NCBI GenBank assembly: GCA_030432795.1 | Contig: JAUILW010000064.1 | Coordinates: 1-11,806 of the forward strand | DNA length: 11,806 bases | Origin: Gammaproteobacteria bacterium | Lineage (GTDB): Bacteria; Pseudomonadota; Gammaproteobacteria; Pseudomonadales; Azotimanducaceae | Direction of reading: 5' to 3' | Shown: piece after piece, positions 1-6,766 of the stretch | How the letters are laid out: each line of letters begins with the position of its first letter | How positions within the stretch are numbered: position 1 is the stretch's first letter | Position numbers and translations under genes: made by a program | The notes under the pieces: model-generated | Told to the model about the DNA's origin: nothing | Database searches by the model: none | What the model saw: only the letters and a program-made list of their open reading frames with translations

Positions 1-1193
1 ACATAGCCGTCTTCGTCCCACGTGGCGACATCGCCCGTCCACATCCAGCCGTCGCGAATGGTCTGCGCGGTGAGGTCGTCGCGGCGCCAGTACCCGACCA
101 TGTTGGCTTCCGAGCGCACGACGATCTCGCCTGCTGTACGGCCATCTTTCGGCACCGCGACGCCCTGCGCATCCACCACCGAGATGGTGGTGACGAACCC
201 TTCACGCCCGCAGGAGCTGAGCCGTTCCGGATGCGTGCCGGCGATGGCCGCCGCATGATCTTCCTGAGACAGAAAGCTCATGGTCATGCCCTCCGTCTGC
301 CCGTAGCCCTGAATGAGCGTGCACGGAAACTTGTCGAGCGCTGCGGCCACGACCGATTTCGGCATGGGGCCGCCGCCGTACTGGATGTTGCGCAGGCTCG
401 ACAGATCGAACCGCTCGAAGTCCTTATCCGCCATCATCCAGTTGAGCATGGTGGTGATGCCGAGAAAGGCGGACACCCGCTCGCGCTCGATCACCTCCAG
501 CGCCAGCCGCGCCTCGAAGTTGATGAGCACTACCGGGCACCCGTGTGCCATGTAGTTCATGGCCAACGCCACCGGGATATGGAACATCTGCCCCGTGAGC
601 ATGTAGACATCCGTGGGCACCACGCGCTCCGCCACCGTCTGGTTGAGCATGCCCATGAACAGCGAGTGATGGGTGTGCAGCGCGCCCTTGGATTCGCCGG
701 TGGTACCGCCCGTGTAGAGAATGAGCACAGGGTCGTCGTCGCCGATGCTGGCCGACACTTCCGGCTCCGTCGCAGGCGCGCCCGCAAGCAGGGATTCGTA
801 GGAGCCGCCCGCACCGAAACACAGGTGGTGCGGCGCCGACAACGCCTCGGCAGCAGACTGGTATTCAGTGGATGCCGCAATCACCGCCGGCTCACCGTCG
901 GCTACGATGCGCGTAAGCTCCGCCGCACCCAAACGCCAGTTGAGCGGCTGAGCGATGAGCCCGATCCGCGCGCAGGCGTAATAGATCTCCAAGTATTCGA
1001 TGCAGTTTTTCGACAGGATGGCGACCCGGTCACCCTTAACGAGACCGAGTTCATTCAGAAGCCCGTTGGCAAGCCGGCGCACACGCTCGTCAAGTGCTGC
1101 ATAGGTAATCCGCCGATCGCAGGTCACGTCGATGAGTGCTGCGCGCTCCGGGTTGAGCCGGGCGGTCTTGGCCGGGATGAAACCGATGTTCAT
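1..1193 (-). CDS. AMP-dependent acyl-CoA synthetase/ligase, C-terminus beyond the window
   Basis: Adenylate-forming ligase that would activate a carboxylic acid with ATP and then form its CoA thioester. About 397 residues are visible, reading from the start codon at 1193 off the left edge; full-length members are usually 500-550 residues, so only the small C-terminal lid domain is missing. The translation begins MNIGFIPAKTARLNPERAAL. It shows the P-loop LYTGGTTGESKG (about residues 158-170), the adenine-binding YGQTE (about 297-301), GEIVVRS, and WMWTGDVATWDEDGYV near the edge, whose TGD aspartate binds the AMP ribose. The ATG shares one base with the stop of the upstream SnoaL-like gene (TGATG), so the two are probably translationally coupled. 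The GGTTG form of the P-loop also occurs in FadD-type enzymes. The acid substrate cannot be read from the sequence. Confidence 0.93.
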   Translation of the reverse strand, partial: MNIGFIPAKTARLNPERAALIDVTCDRRITYAALDERVRRLANGLLNELGLVKGDRVAILSKNCIEYLEIYYACARIGLIAQPLNWRLGAAELTRIVADGEPAVIAASTEYQSAAEALSAPHHLCFGAGGSYESLLAGAPATEPEVSASIGDDDPVLILYTGGTTGESKGALHTHHSLFMGMLNQTVAERVVPTDVYMLTGQMFHIPVALAMNYMAHGCPVVLINFEARLALEVIERERVSAFLGITTMLNWMMADKDFERFDLSSLRNIQYGGGPMPKSVVAAALDKFPCTLIQGYGQTEGMTMSFLSQEDHAAAIAGTHPERLSSCGREGFVTTISVVDAQGVAVPKDGRTAGEIVVRSEANMVGYWRRDDLTAQTIRDGWMWTGDVATWDEDGY

Positions 1194-1609
1194 CAGTATC
1201 CCTTGTCGAGGTCCAACTGCCGATCGCTGATCTTCCAGCCGCCATCCACACGTACGACCCGGTCGCGATAGATGCCGGCGGAGATCACATCAATGGCACC
1301 GTTTTCCGTGGCGAGCAGGGTGAGGTTGCTCACCACCAGTGGCGCGTCCCCCTCTTCCTGGAAGAACAGATTCGAGATGACATGTCTGCGCACGTCACTC
1401 TGCGATGCCATTGAGGAAGTCATCAGCCCCATGATCTCTTCGCGGCCGTTGAACGGGCCGACGGGATCACCGCCAGCGATGCGAATGGTCATGCTGGCGT
1501 CTTCGGCGAAACACGCGGCAAGCGTCTGCGCATCCCGCTCATCGTATCCGTAAGCCGCTCGGCTCAGCAGCTCGCCAATGGCAAGCCGGTCCTCGACAGA
1601 AACGCTCAT
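1193..1609 (-). CDS. SnoaL-like / NTF2-fold protein (SnoaL_4 type)
   Basis: A 138-residue protein of the cone-shaped NTF2-like fold. The family includes SnoaL-type cyclases, dehydratases, isomerases and the small subunits of ring-hydroxylating dioxygenases, but many members have no assigned reaction. Visible hallmarks are the N-terminal helix with YGYDERDAQTLAACFAEDA (about residues 20-38), the NGREEI turn near 54, the RRH segment with His76 and a following beta strand, and the C-terminal strand with GGWKISDRQLDLDKGY. Asp23 and His76 are plausible pocket residues. I chose the ATG at 1609 because GGGGGAGA lies a few bases upstream; in-frame TTG and ATG codons further out lack such a site. It is the first gene of a pair with the acyl-CoA synthetase. 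A dehydratase or isomerase acting on the same substrate is possible but is inference. Confidence 0.88.
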   Translation of the reverse strand: MSVSVEDRLAIGELLSRAAYGYDERDAQTLAACFAEDASMTIRIAGGDPVGPFNGREEIMGLMTSSMASQSDVRRHVISNLFFQEEGDAPLVVSNLTLLATENGAIDVISAGIYRDRVVRVDGGWKISDRQLDLDKGY

Positions 1610-1656
1610 CGTGCTCTCCCCCATGAGTAACAGCAAAGCACGACCACCCTAATCAT

Positions 1657-1677
1657 TTTTTGAATAATATTCAATAA
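1657..1677. promoter_or_regulatory. Operator-like palindrome in the SnoaL/TetR divergent gap
   Basis: Positions 1660-1674 read TTGAATAATATTCAA, two perfect 7-bp arms around one central base. Two further pairs match on each side after one mismatch, extending symmetry to 1657-1677. It is a sharp AT-rich island in GC-rich DNA, between a tetR-like gene (start 1720) and the oppositely oriented SnoaL-like gene (start 1609). Dyads of this size and place are typical TetR-family operators. On the minus strand the centre also contains TATTAT, a fair -10 box for the SnoaL/ligase pair, although I see no good -35. The regulatory role is inferred. Confidence 0.6.
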
Positions 1678-1719
1678 CTAGACGTTCAGCGGCGTGCAGC
1701 CCGGTGGTAACGTACGCCA

Positions 1720-2337
1720 ATGAACGACGCACCCAGCGTTCGAGCTGGCAAGCCTACAGCTGGCAAGCCCACAAAAGCAGACCAGCGCCGACGCCGCATC
1801 TTCCGCGCGCTGCACGACTGCATCCTGGCACAGGGCTATGTACGAACGACGCTCGCAGAAGTCGCGGCTTCCGCCGGTATGTCGCCAAGCCACCTGCTGT
1901 ACTACTTCCGCGGCAAGGAAGACATCCTGGAGCAGTACTTCCAGCTCGTATCCGAGCGATTCTGTTCGCGCCTGGACAGCTTTCGCCGTGCCGAGCTCAG
2001 TGAGCAGATCGACCAGCTGGCAGACTTCTGGTTTCGCGGTGAGACCAGCACCCGCCAGGAGATCGGCTTCATGCTCGAGTGTTTCGGCGCCGCCGTACAC
2101 GACGACGTGCTCAAACACACCAAGGCGGAGTTCGACGGGCACTGCAAGGCGCATCTGACAGAGATCTTCGATCGCGCCGAGCGGCGCCTGGTGGACGACA
2201 GCCGCGACTCCGCAGAGCTCGCCTACGCCATGATGATCGGCCTCAGGTCCGCGGTGTACTTCGACGACAGCGTGGACCTGGAGGATGCCCACCGCCTGTT
2301 CAAGCGTTCCATGCGGCGCATGTGCGGCCTGGATTGA
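1720..2337 (+). CDS. TetR/AcrR-family transcriptional regulator
   Basis: A 205-residue one-component regulator. The N-terminal DNA-binding domain begins after a basic stretch (QRRRRIFRALHDCILAQGY, about residues 22-40). It continues through the helix-turn-helix TTLAEVAASAGMSPSHLLYYF (about 43-63) and the family hallmark YYFRGKEDIL. The rest is a helical ligand-binding and dimerisation domain of ordinary length, with no recognisable ligand signature. Ahead of the domain lies a basic, flexible extension containing AGKPT twice, encoded by a 15-bp tandem duplication. The ATG at 1720 has only a weak GGTGG upstream, so the start is less sure than the frame. The gene diverges from the SnoaL/acyl-CoA synthetase pair across a palindrome, so local repression relieved by an acyl-CoA or related ligand is the likely mode (inference). 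Confidence 0.93.
   Translation: MNDAPSVRAGKPTAGKPTKADQRRRRIFRALHDCILAQGYVRTTLAEVAASAGMSPSHLLYYFRGKEDILEQYFQLVSERFCSRLDSFRRAELSEQIDQLADFWFRGETSTRQEIGFMLECFGAAVHDDVLKHTKAEFDGHCKAHLTEIFDRAERRLVDDSRDSAELAYAMMIGLRSAVYFDDSVDLEDAHRLFKRSMRRMCGLD
1744..1773 (+). repeat. 15-bp tandem duplication in the 5' end of the tetR-like gene
   Basis: Two adjacent 15-bp units, GCTGGCAAGCCTACA at 1744-1758 and GCTGGCAAGCCCACA at 1759-1773, differ at one base. They are in frame and encode AGKPT twice, upstream of the DNA-binding domain. This is probably a slippage-type duplication in a permissive N-terminal tail. Confidence 0.85.
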
Positions 2338-2356
2338 GCAAGACTCAACACCCGCG

Positions 2357-2998
2357 CTAACGCACGCTCAGCGCCCACTTGTGCGAGCCTATGGTGCGGC
2401 CATCGGCCACGAATCTGAGCCGTACCTCGTAGCTTCCTACATCCAAAGTCTTCAGCTCGGATATGCGCTGCTTTGACTGGAAGCGGCCGGGTTGCCGCAT
2501 GGCTACGGCTACGGTCTGACTGCGCACCACACGTCCATCCAGGAGAATGTCGGCGACTTCTTCGACGCGCACGGCGCGGCTGACGCCCGTTAGTTCAAAC
2601 GCACCGTTGTAGCCCGCGTTCCTCGCGAATCGCCCGGTTCTCTGCCGGTCGTGCACGCTGGCCTTGATCGTGCGCACCGCGGCACCAGAAGCCCGCGGCG
2701 GCTTACGCTCGGGGGACGCGTGAACCACGGGCTCAGACACAGGCGCCGAAACCTCGACAGTTGCGGGCTCGTCTACCGGTTCGACCACTCCGGGCAGCGG
2801 CCCGCCGCCGAAGGAGTACGGCTGCGCAACAGGCGCGCTTCGCGTCGCAGCAGCATTGGTCGCAGCGGCATTGGTCGCAGCGGCATTGAAAGACGGATCC
2901 GTCACCACGCCCTCGGTGCTTTCCTGCTTCAAAAGGTAAGCCGTCGCCCCCGCAATCAGCACAACCAGAAGCGCAAGGATTGTGTTGCTGGAATTCAC
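2357..2998 (-). CDS. Hypothetical membrane-anchored protein with NAAAT repeats
   Basis: I do not recognise this 213-residue protein. It starts with a signal-anchor-like helix (TILALLVVLIAGATAYLL, about residues 6-23) with no obvious cleavage site or lipobox, so it is probably a single-pass inner-membrane protein with the bulk in the periplasm. Next comes an Ala/Thr/Asn stretch containing NAAAT repeats (about 38-52), then a Pro/Val/Glu-rich linker to about 107. The C-terminal part (about 108-213) looks beta-rich, with alternating strands such as VEEVADILLDGRVV and GSYEVRLRFVADGRTIGSHK, and may be an immunoglobulin-like or similar beta domain. The start is GTG at 2998, preceded by a strong GGAGGTGGGG site. 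It converges on the tetR-like gene with a 19-bp gap, and no functional link to its neighbours is visible. Confidence 0.8.
   Translation of the reverse strand: MNSSNTILALLVVLIAGATAYLLKQESTEGVVTDPSFNAAATNAAATNAAATRSAPVAQPYSFGGGPLPGVVEPVDEPATVEVSAPVSEPVVHASPERKPPRASGAAVRTIKASVHDRQRTGRFARNAGYNGAFELTGVSRAVRVEEVADILLDGRVVRSQTVAVAMRQPGRFQSKQRISELKTLDVGSYEVRLRFVADGRTIGSHKWALSVR
2844..2888. repeat. Three tandem 15-bp units coding NAAAT repeats
   Basis: Three adjacent units at 2844-2858, 2859-2873 and 2874-2888 read GTCGCAGCAGCATTG once and GTCGCAGCGGCATTG twice on the plus strand. They lie in frame within the membrane-anchored hypothetical gene, in its low-complexity linker. Copy-number change by slippage would keep the frame. 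Confidence 0.9.
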
Positions 2999-3127
2999 AC
3001 CCCACCTCCACAGATATTCCCTGCGCCTACAGCAATGGCCTTCGATAATCTCAGTGCTTCCAACATCGCCTCGCTCCGCCCAACTGTCCTGTTGGCAAAC
3101 GGAGCAGGAAACATGCCAGCGCGGCCG

Positions 3128-3144
3128 CGCGGCTACAGGCCGCG
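3128..3144. other. GC-rich stem-loop in the gap upstream of the hypothetical gene
   Basis: CGCGGC (3128-3133), loop TACAG and GCCGCG (3139-3144) form a 6-bp perfect stem. It lies in the 260-bp noncoding stretch between the hypothetical gene start (2998) and the LLM stop (3259). No T-run follows on either strand, so it is not a canonical intrinsic terminator. The rest of this gap must hold the hypothetical gene's promoter and the end of the LLM transcript, but I see no convincing boxes. Confidence 0.3.
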
Positions 3145-3258
3145 TTCTGCGGCGTCCACAGCCCTCACAGCGGATAGAGCTGTTGGCTTGTAGCTGACGG
3201 ATAGCGCAAGTTCCGGCGGCTGCAACCCAACACTTTGAGCCGCAGCCTCAGGCGTCGC

Positions 3259-4242
3259 TCAGCGCAAGCGCGGCAACACCTTCTGGGCAATGTAGCGCAT
3301 GCGGGCGCTGCCGGATTCCAGCGACTCACCGGGAAACTGCGCCCAGAAGTGGATGTCGCGCAGCATGGGGAAATCGCTGATCAGTTTGCTGAGGTTGCTC
3401 ACGGCAGCCTCTGCGTCCCACAGCTCGTACAGGCCGTTTTCCACGGCGGAAGCAGCATCTTCAAACAGCGGCGTCGACTCCGGCGGCCCGAACGCGCCCC
3501 AACGGATGTACTCGTTGGTCTGGTACAGGATGTGCTCGCCCAGCCGGGCGGCTTCCGCCTCCGGGTCCTCCGCGATGATCGCCCAGCAGCCAAGCACCGC
3601 TGCACCATCCGACTTACCGTGCCGGGCGAGCGCCTCGGCATAGAGATCGAGACCGATACCGCCGGTGCACAGAAAACCGTCGGCGATACGCGCCGCCCGA
3701 TCAATGGCCGGCTCCGCCATACCGCCGAGCAGCAGCGCCGGAGCATGCACCGGCGCAGGCGTGATGCGCAGATCGCCCACCTGGTAGCGCTTGCCCTGGA
3801 AATTCACCGCATCACCGCGCCAGGCCCGACGGATGATCTCCACGCCCTCCTCCATCATGGAAGGGCGCTGCGAAAGCTTTCGGCCGAACTGGTCGAACTC
3901 GAGCTGCCGGTAGCCGATCCCGACGCCCAGGTCGAAGCGGCCGCCCGTGGCCAGCGACACGGTGGCGCTGTCCTCCGCCAGGCGCACCGGGTCGTGCAGG
4001 GGCAGCAGCATGAGGTTGGTGCCGATGCGCATCTTCCGCGTGCGCGCGCCGATAGCGCCTGCGAGCACGAGCGGCGAAGGCGTGTAACCGTCCTCACAGA
4101 AGTGATGTTCGGTTAGCCATACGGAATCGAACCCGAGCTGCTCGGCATCTGCAATCTGTTGCAGCACGCCGGCATAGAAGGCTTCATACGGCTGCTGCCA
4201 GGGGGCGGGGTTGCGGAAGTCGTACCAGAGCCCGAAGTTCAC
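3259..4242 (-). CDS. LLM-class flavin-dependent oxidoreductase (luciferase-like monooxygenase)
   Basis: A 327-residue TIM-barrel enzyme of the bacterial luciferase superfamily. Such enzymes use reduced FMN (or F420 in some lineages), usually from a separate reductase, to oxygenate or oxidise organic substrates. Visible landmarks are the N-terminal MNFGLWYDFRNP, WLTEHHFCEDGY (TEHHF at residues 44-48), AGAIGARTRKMRIGTNLMLL, LPLHDPVRLAED and LGVGIGYRQLEF (about 105-116), all typical of the family. Length is ordinary. The start is GTG at 4242, overlapping the hydrolase stop as GTGA, so this is the last gene of the tightly packed BVMO-hydrolase run. No flavin reductase is encoded beside it. Substrate is unknown. 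It could be a second oxygenase for the same compound class or for a downstream product (inference). Confidence 0.92.
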   Translation of the reverse strand: MNFGLWYDFRNPAPWQQPYEAFYAGVLQQIADAEQLGFDSVWLTEHHFCEDGYTPSPLVLAGAIGARTRKMRIGTNLMLLPLHDPVRLAEDSATVSLATGGRFDLGVGIGYRQLEFDQFGRKLSQRPSMMEEGVEIIRRAWRGDAVNFQGKRYQVGDLRITPAPVHAPALLLGGMAEPAIDRAARIADGFLCTGGIGLDLYAEALARHGKSDGAAVLGCWAIIAEDPEAEAARLGEHILYQTNEYIRWGAFGPPESTPLFEDAASAVENGLYELWDAEAAVSNLSKLISDFPMLRDIHFWAQFPGESLESGSARMRYIAQKVLPRLR

Positions 4243-5045
4243 AGCACTTCTCCTGCAAAGGTCAGGAGTTCAGCCAGGTATTCCTCCCGCGCCTCGATGA
4301 AGGGCGCGTGGCCGACCCCATCGAAGACCACCGCTCGCGCGTTGGCGTGATTGTCAGCCACCCAGGCGCAGATATCCGGCGCAACAAATCCGTCTTCACT
4401 GCCATACAACGACAGCACGGGGCCTGCCAGGCTGCGGAGCATGTCCCGCTGATCCAGCTGCGCGAGCTGACCTAGCGTCGCACCCGCCAGTGGCGAGGCC
4501 TCGAGAAAGATCTGCCAGAACCACTGCTCCACATCGGCACCCACAGGCTTCACGCACACCACGCCCGACAGGCCGCGCAGGAAGTTGACCTTGTCACCGG
4601 CGAATGCGGCCAGCGTGCCAGCCATATCTTCGTCCGTGCCACCGTGGGGGAAGTCCGGCTTCTGCGTGTACACCGGCGTAGCGCCACCGGTGAGCACGAC
4701 ACCTGCGCAGGTGTCACCGAGATCGGCTGCAGCCTGCACCACCACCGCACCACCCAGCGACCAGCCGTTGAGCAGCACGCGCTCAAGACCAAGGTGCGCC
4801 ACGAGCGCTACCACATCGCCGGCGATGGCCTCGATGCTCATGTCGGCGAAGTCTTTGTCCGAGTTGCCGCAGCCGCGATGATCCAGCGCCACCACCCTCA
4901 GGCCCGAGCCCACAAGAGCGGCGAGCACAGGATCCCATGCGCGCACGCTCATGCCCCAGCCGTGCACGAGCAGCATCGCCGCGGGCCCTGTGCCGTGATC
5001 CTCGAAGTACACCTGCCGTCCGCAGGAAGTCGAAAGCATTGCCAT
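4239..5045 (-). CDS. Alpha/beta-fold hydrolase (probable esterase or lactonase)
   Basis: A 268-residue serine hydrolase. The oxyanion-hole motif HGWG (residues 29-32) and LDHRGCGNSDK (about 54-64) are present. The nucleophile elbow is GWSLGG with Ser96, the acid is probably Asp218 in YGSEDGF, and the catalytic His246 sits in GVGHAPF, so the triad looks intact. No signal peptide is seen, so it should be cytoplasmic. It resembles the haloperoxidase/enol-lactonase side of the superfamily, where esterase, lactonase and perhydrolase activities occur. Its position 21 bp after the BVMO gene and overlapping the LLM gene makes hydrolysis of the BVMO's ester or lactone product the obvious role (inference). 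The ATG at 5045 has GGGGGA upstream; a second in-frame ATG at residue 3 is a minor alternative. Confidence 0.92.
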   Translation of the reverse strand: MAMLSTSCGRQVYFEDHGTGPAAMLLVHGWGMSVRAWDPVLAALVGSGLRVVALDHRGCGNSDKDFADMSIEAIAGDVVALVAHLGLERVLLNGWSLGGAVVVQAAADLGDTCAGVVLTGGATPVYTQKPDFPHGGTDEDMAGTLAAFAGDKVNFLRGLSGVVCVKPVGADVEQWFWQIFLEASPLAGATLGQLAQLDQRDMLRSLAGPVLSLYGSEDGFVAPDICAWVADNHANARAVVFDGVGHAPFIEAREEYLAELLTFAGEVL

Positions 5046-5066
5046 AACCGTTCCCCCGACAGCCGC

Positions 5067-6689
5067 TCAGGCGACTTTGTTGAACTGGACTTCCGGGAAG
5101 CCCGCGTCTGCTGACTCGCGGAGCTTGTCGTAGTACACGTTGGCGCCGCCGAAGTAGATGAGCACCCGAGGCTTACGGTCTTCCAGGTTGGCACCCATCA
5201 TCCAGGAGTGCACCTTGTCGCCCTGGGCCATGAGCGTTTGCCCATGGATATCCGCCGTGTGCGCCACCCAAGCGTCCTCCGCCTCCTGCGACGGCTCGCA
5301 GAGATCGTAGCCCTCGCTTTCCATCTTGCTGATGCAGTCGACGATGTAGCCGATGTTCTGCTCGATGGACGTAGGCAGGTTGGCAAACGGTGCCTGCGGC
5401 CCGGTGATCATGAACAGGTTTGGAAATCCTGCAGCGAACACGCCCATGATCGATGCCGAGACGTCCTCCCACTTGTCGCGCAGGGTCTTACCCTGGCGGC
5501 CGCGGATCGTCATCGCCTCCTGCGCGCCGGTGTACGCCTGGAAGCCTGTGGCGAGGATGAGGATGTCGAAGTCATAGGTGTTCTGCGTTGTGCGCACACC
5601 GGACGGCGTCACCTCGACGATCGGCTCGCGGTCCTTCACGTCCACCAGGCGCACGTTGTCGCGGTTGAATGCCTCGTAGAAACCGTGGTCCAGGGGCGGC
5701 CGCTTGGCGAACAGCGGGTAACCCTTCGGAGTAAGCAATTCCGCCACCTCGGGGTCGTTCACCCGCTCCTTGATCTTGCCGGCGATGAAATCTGCCGCTG
5801 CCTGGTTGGAGTCGGCGTTGGACAGCAGGTCGTCGAAGGTTTCGAACACGAAGCGGAAGCTGCCGCGCGGCCAGTGCTCCTCGAAAATGCGCTGCACCTC
5901 GTCGGGCGGCGTATCCGCCAGGTTGCGTCCCACCGGGCTGTCGAAGGCCATGCCGAACACGTGGTTGCGGCACTTGGCGATGATTTCGTCGTAGTTGTCT
6001 TTGATTTCTTTTTCCCACTCGGGGGTCATCGGCTGCTGCACCGCCGGCATCACGAAATTCGGCGTGCGTTGAAACACGGTGACGCTGGCGGCGGTTTCCG
6101 CCATGACCGGCAGCATCTGCACCGTGCTGGCGCCACAACCGATGATGCCCACGCGCTTGCCTGCGTAGTCGAGGCCTTCAGGCCAGCGGGAGGAGTGGAA
6201 ACACGGGCCTTTGAAAGTATCGATCCCCTTGAACTGCGGGATGACCGGCTCCGAGATCATGCCCATGGCCGTGACGAAGTACTTACAGGTGAAGGTGTCG
6301 CCCTGCGCGGTCTTGATCGACCAGAGGTTGTCCTCCTCCACAAAGTCCGCGCTGACGATCGCCGTCTCGAGCTGAATGTGCGGCCACATGTCGAAGCGGT
6401 CGGCCACGAACCGCAGGTAGCGATGCGTTTCCTCCCAGCCTGGGTACCGCTGGGTCCAGGACCACTCGTTGAGGAGCTCCTTTGAAAAGGTGAGGCAGTA
6501 GTAGTAGCTCTCGCTGTCCGTGGCGGCCCCTGGATAACGATTCCACGTCCACGTGCCACCCACATCGGAGGCCTTGTCGAACACACGAATGCTCAAGCCC
6601 GCCTCCCGTGCTTTATAGATCATGCCGAGGCCGGCGAAGCCTGCGCCAACGGCGATGACGTCGTAATCTGCTGCTGTCTTGGAAGCCAT
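5067..6689 (-). CDS. Type I Baeyer-Villiger flavoprotein monooxygenase
   Basis: A 540-residue FAD- and NADPH-dependent enzyme that inserts an oxygen atom next to a ketone carbonyl, giving an ester or lactone. The FAD Rossmann motif is VGAGFAG (about residues 14-20). The upstream family motif GGTWTWNRYPGAATD ends in Asp58, and the BVMO fingerprint is FKGPCFHSSRWP (159-170). KRPPLD with Arg330 and FNRDNVRLVD match the region carrying the active-site arginine of cyclohexanone and phenylacetone monooxygenases; LILATGFQA (about 377-385) closes the second nucleotide domain. One oddity is the second dinucleotide motif, IGCGASTVQ (about 183-191), where the third Gly of GxGxxG is Thr. Length matches the family. 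The ATG at 6689 has AGGGGGAA upstream. It lies between an SDR and a hydrolase gene, so alcohol-to-ester catabolism is likely. Chain or ring size of the ketone cannot be told. Confidence 0.96.
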   Translation of the reverse strand: MASKTAADYDVIAVGAGFAGLGMIYKAREAGLSIRVFDKASDVGGTWTWNRYPGAATDSESYYYCLTFSKELLNEWSWTQRYPGWEETHRYLRFVADRFDMWPHIQLETAIVSADFVEEDNLWSIKTAQGDTFTCKYFVTAMGMISEPVIPQFKGIDTFKGPCFHSSRWPEGLDYAGKRVGIIGCGASTVQMLPVMAETAASVTVFQRTPNFVMPAVQQPMTPEWEKEIKDNYDEIIAKCRNHVFGMAFDSPVGRNLADTPPDEVQRIFEEHWPRGSFRFVFETFDDLLSNADSNQAAADFIAGKIKERVNDPEVAELLTPKGYPLFAKRPPLDHGFYEAFNRDNVRLVDVKDREPIVEVTPSGVRTTQNTYDFDILILATGFQAYTGAQEAMTIRGRQGKTLRDKWEDVSASIMGVFAAGFPNLFMITGPQAPFANLPTSIEQNIGYIVDCISKMESEGYDLCEPSQEAEDAWVAHTADIHGQTLMAQGDKVHSWMMGANLEDRKPRVLIYFGGANVYYDKLRESADAGFPEVQFNKVA

Positions 6690-6718
6690 GCGTGAGTTCC
6701 CCCTGTTAATCAGCCCTT

Positions 6719-6747
6719 AGAGTATTCAGATTGATGCGATTTACCAA
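6719..6747 (-). promoter_or_regulatory. Possible weak promoter ahead of the BVMO gene
   Basis: Read on the minus strand, TTGGTA (6747-6742) and TACTCT (6724-6719) are 17 bp apart. Each matches 4 of 6 bases of the sigma-70 consensus, and the pair lies in the 77-bp gap between the SDR stop and the BVMO start. Such a match can arise by chance. The BVMO gene may equally be read through from the SDR gene. Confidence 0.2.
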
Positions 6748-6766
6748 ACCGCGGCCCCGTCGCCAG

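Noticed and set aside
231..1271. A 346-codon plus-strand open frame covering the acyl-CoA synthetase region
   Set aside because: The minus strand encodes an unmistakable adenylate-forming enzyme here; the plus-strand product is Arg/His-rich and matches nothing I recognise.
1640..1690. AT-rich island considered as an attachment site or foreign DNA scar
   Set aside because: It is short, has no flanking integrase, tRNA or direct repeats, and is explained by a divergent promoter with an operator palindrome.
1678..2292. A 204-codon minus-strand frame opposite the tetR-like gene
   Set aside because: The plus strand carries an intact TetR helix-turn-helix; the antisense translation has no recognisable domain.
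2844..2888. Short tandem repeats considered as a CRISPR array
   Set aside because: Units are 15 bp, directly adjacent without spacers, in frame inside a coding region, and no cas genes are nearby.
3218..3247. Possible terminator stem (GGCTGC with GCAGCC) after the LLM gene
   Set aside because: The loop would be 18 bases, the stem only 6 bp, and no T-run follows on the minus strand.
3235..4116. A 293-codon plus-strand open frame opposite the LLM gene
   Set aside because: Antisense shadow with biased composition; the LLM protein on the minus strand has clear family motifs.
5208..6485. A 425-codon open frame on the plus strand antisense to the BVMO gene
   Set aside because: It is a by-product of GC-rich codon use in the opposite strand; its translation is His/Arg/Val-rich with no domain, while the minus-strand frame has every BVMO motif.
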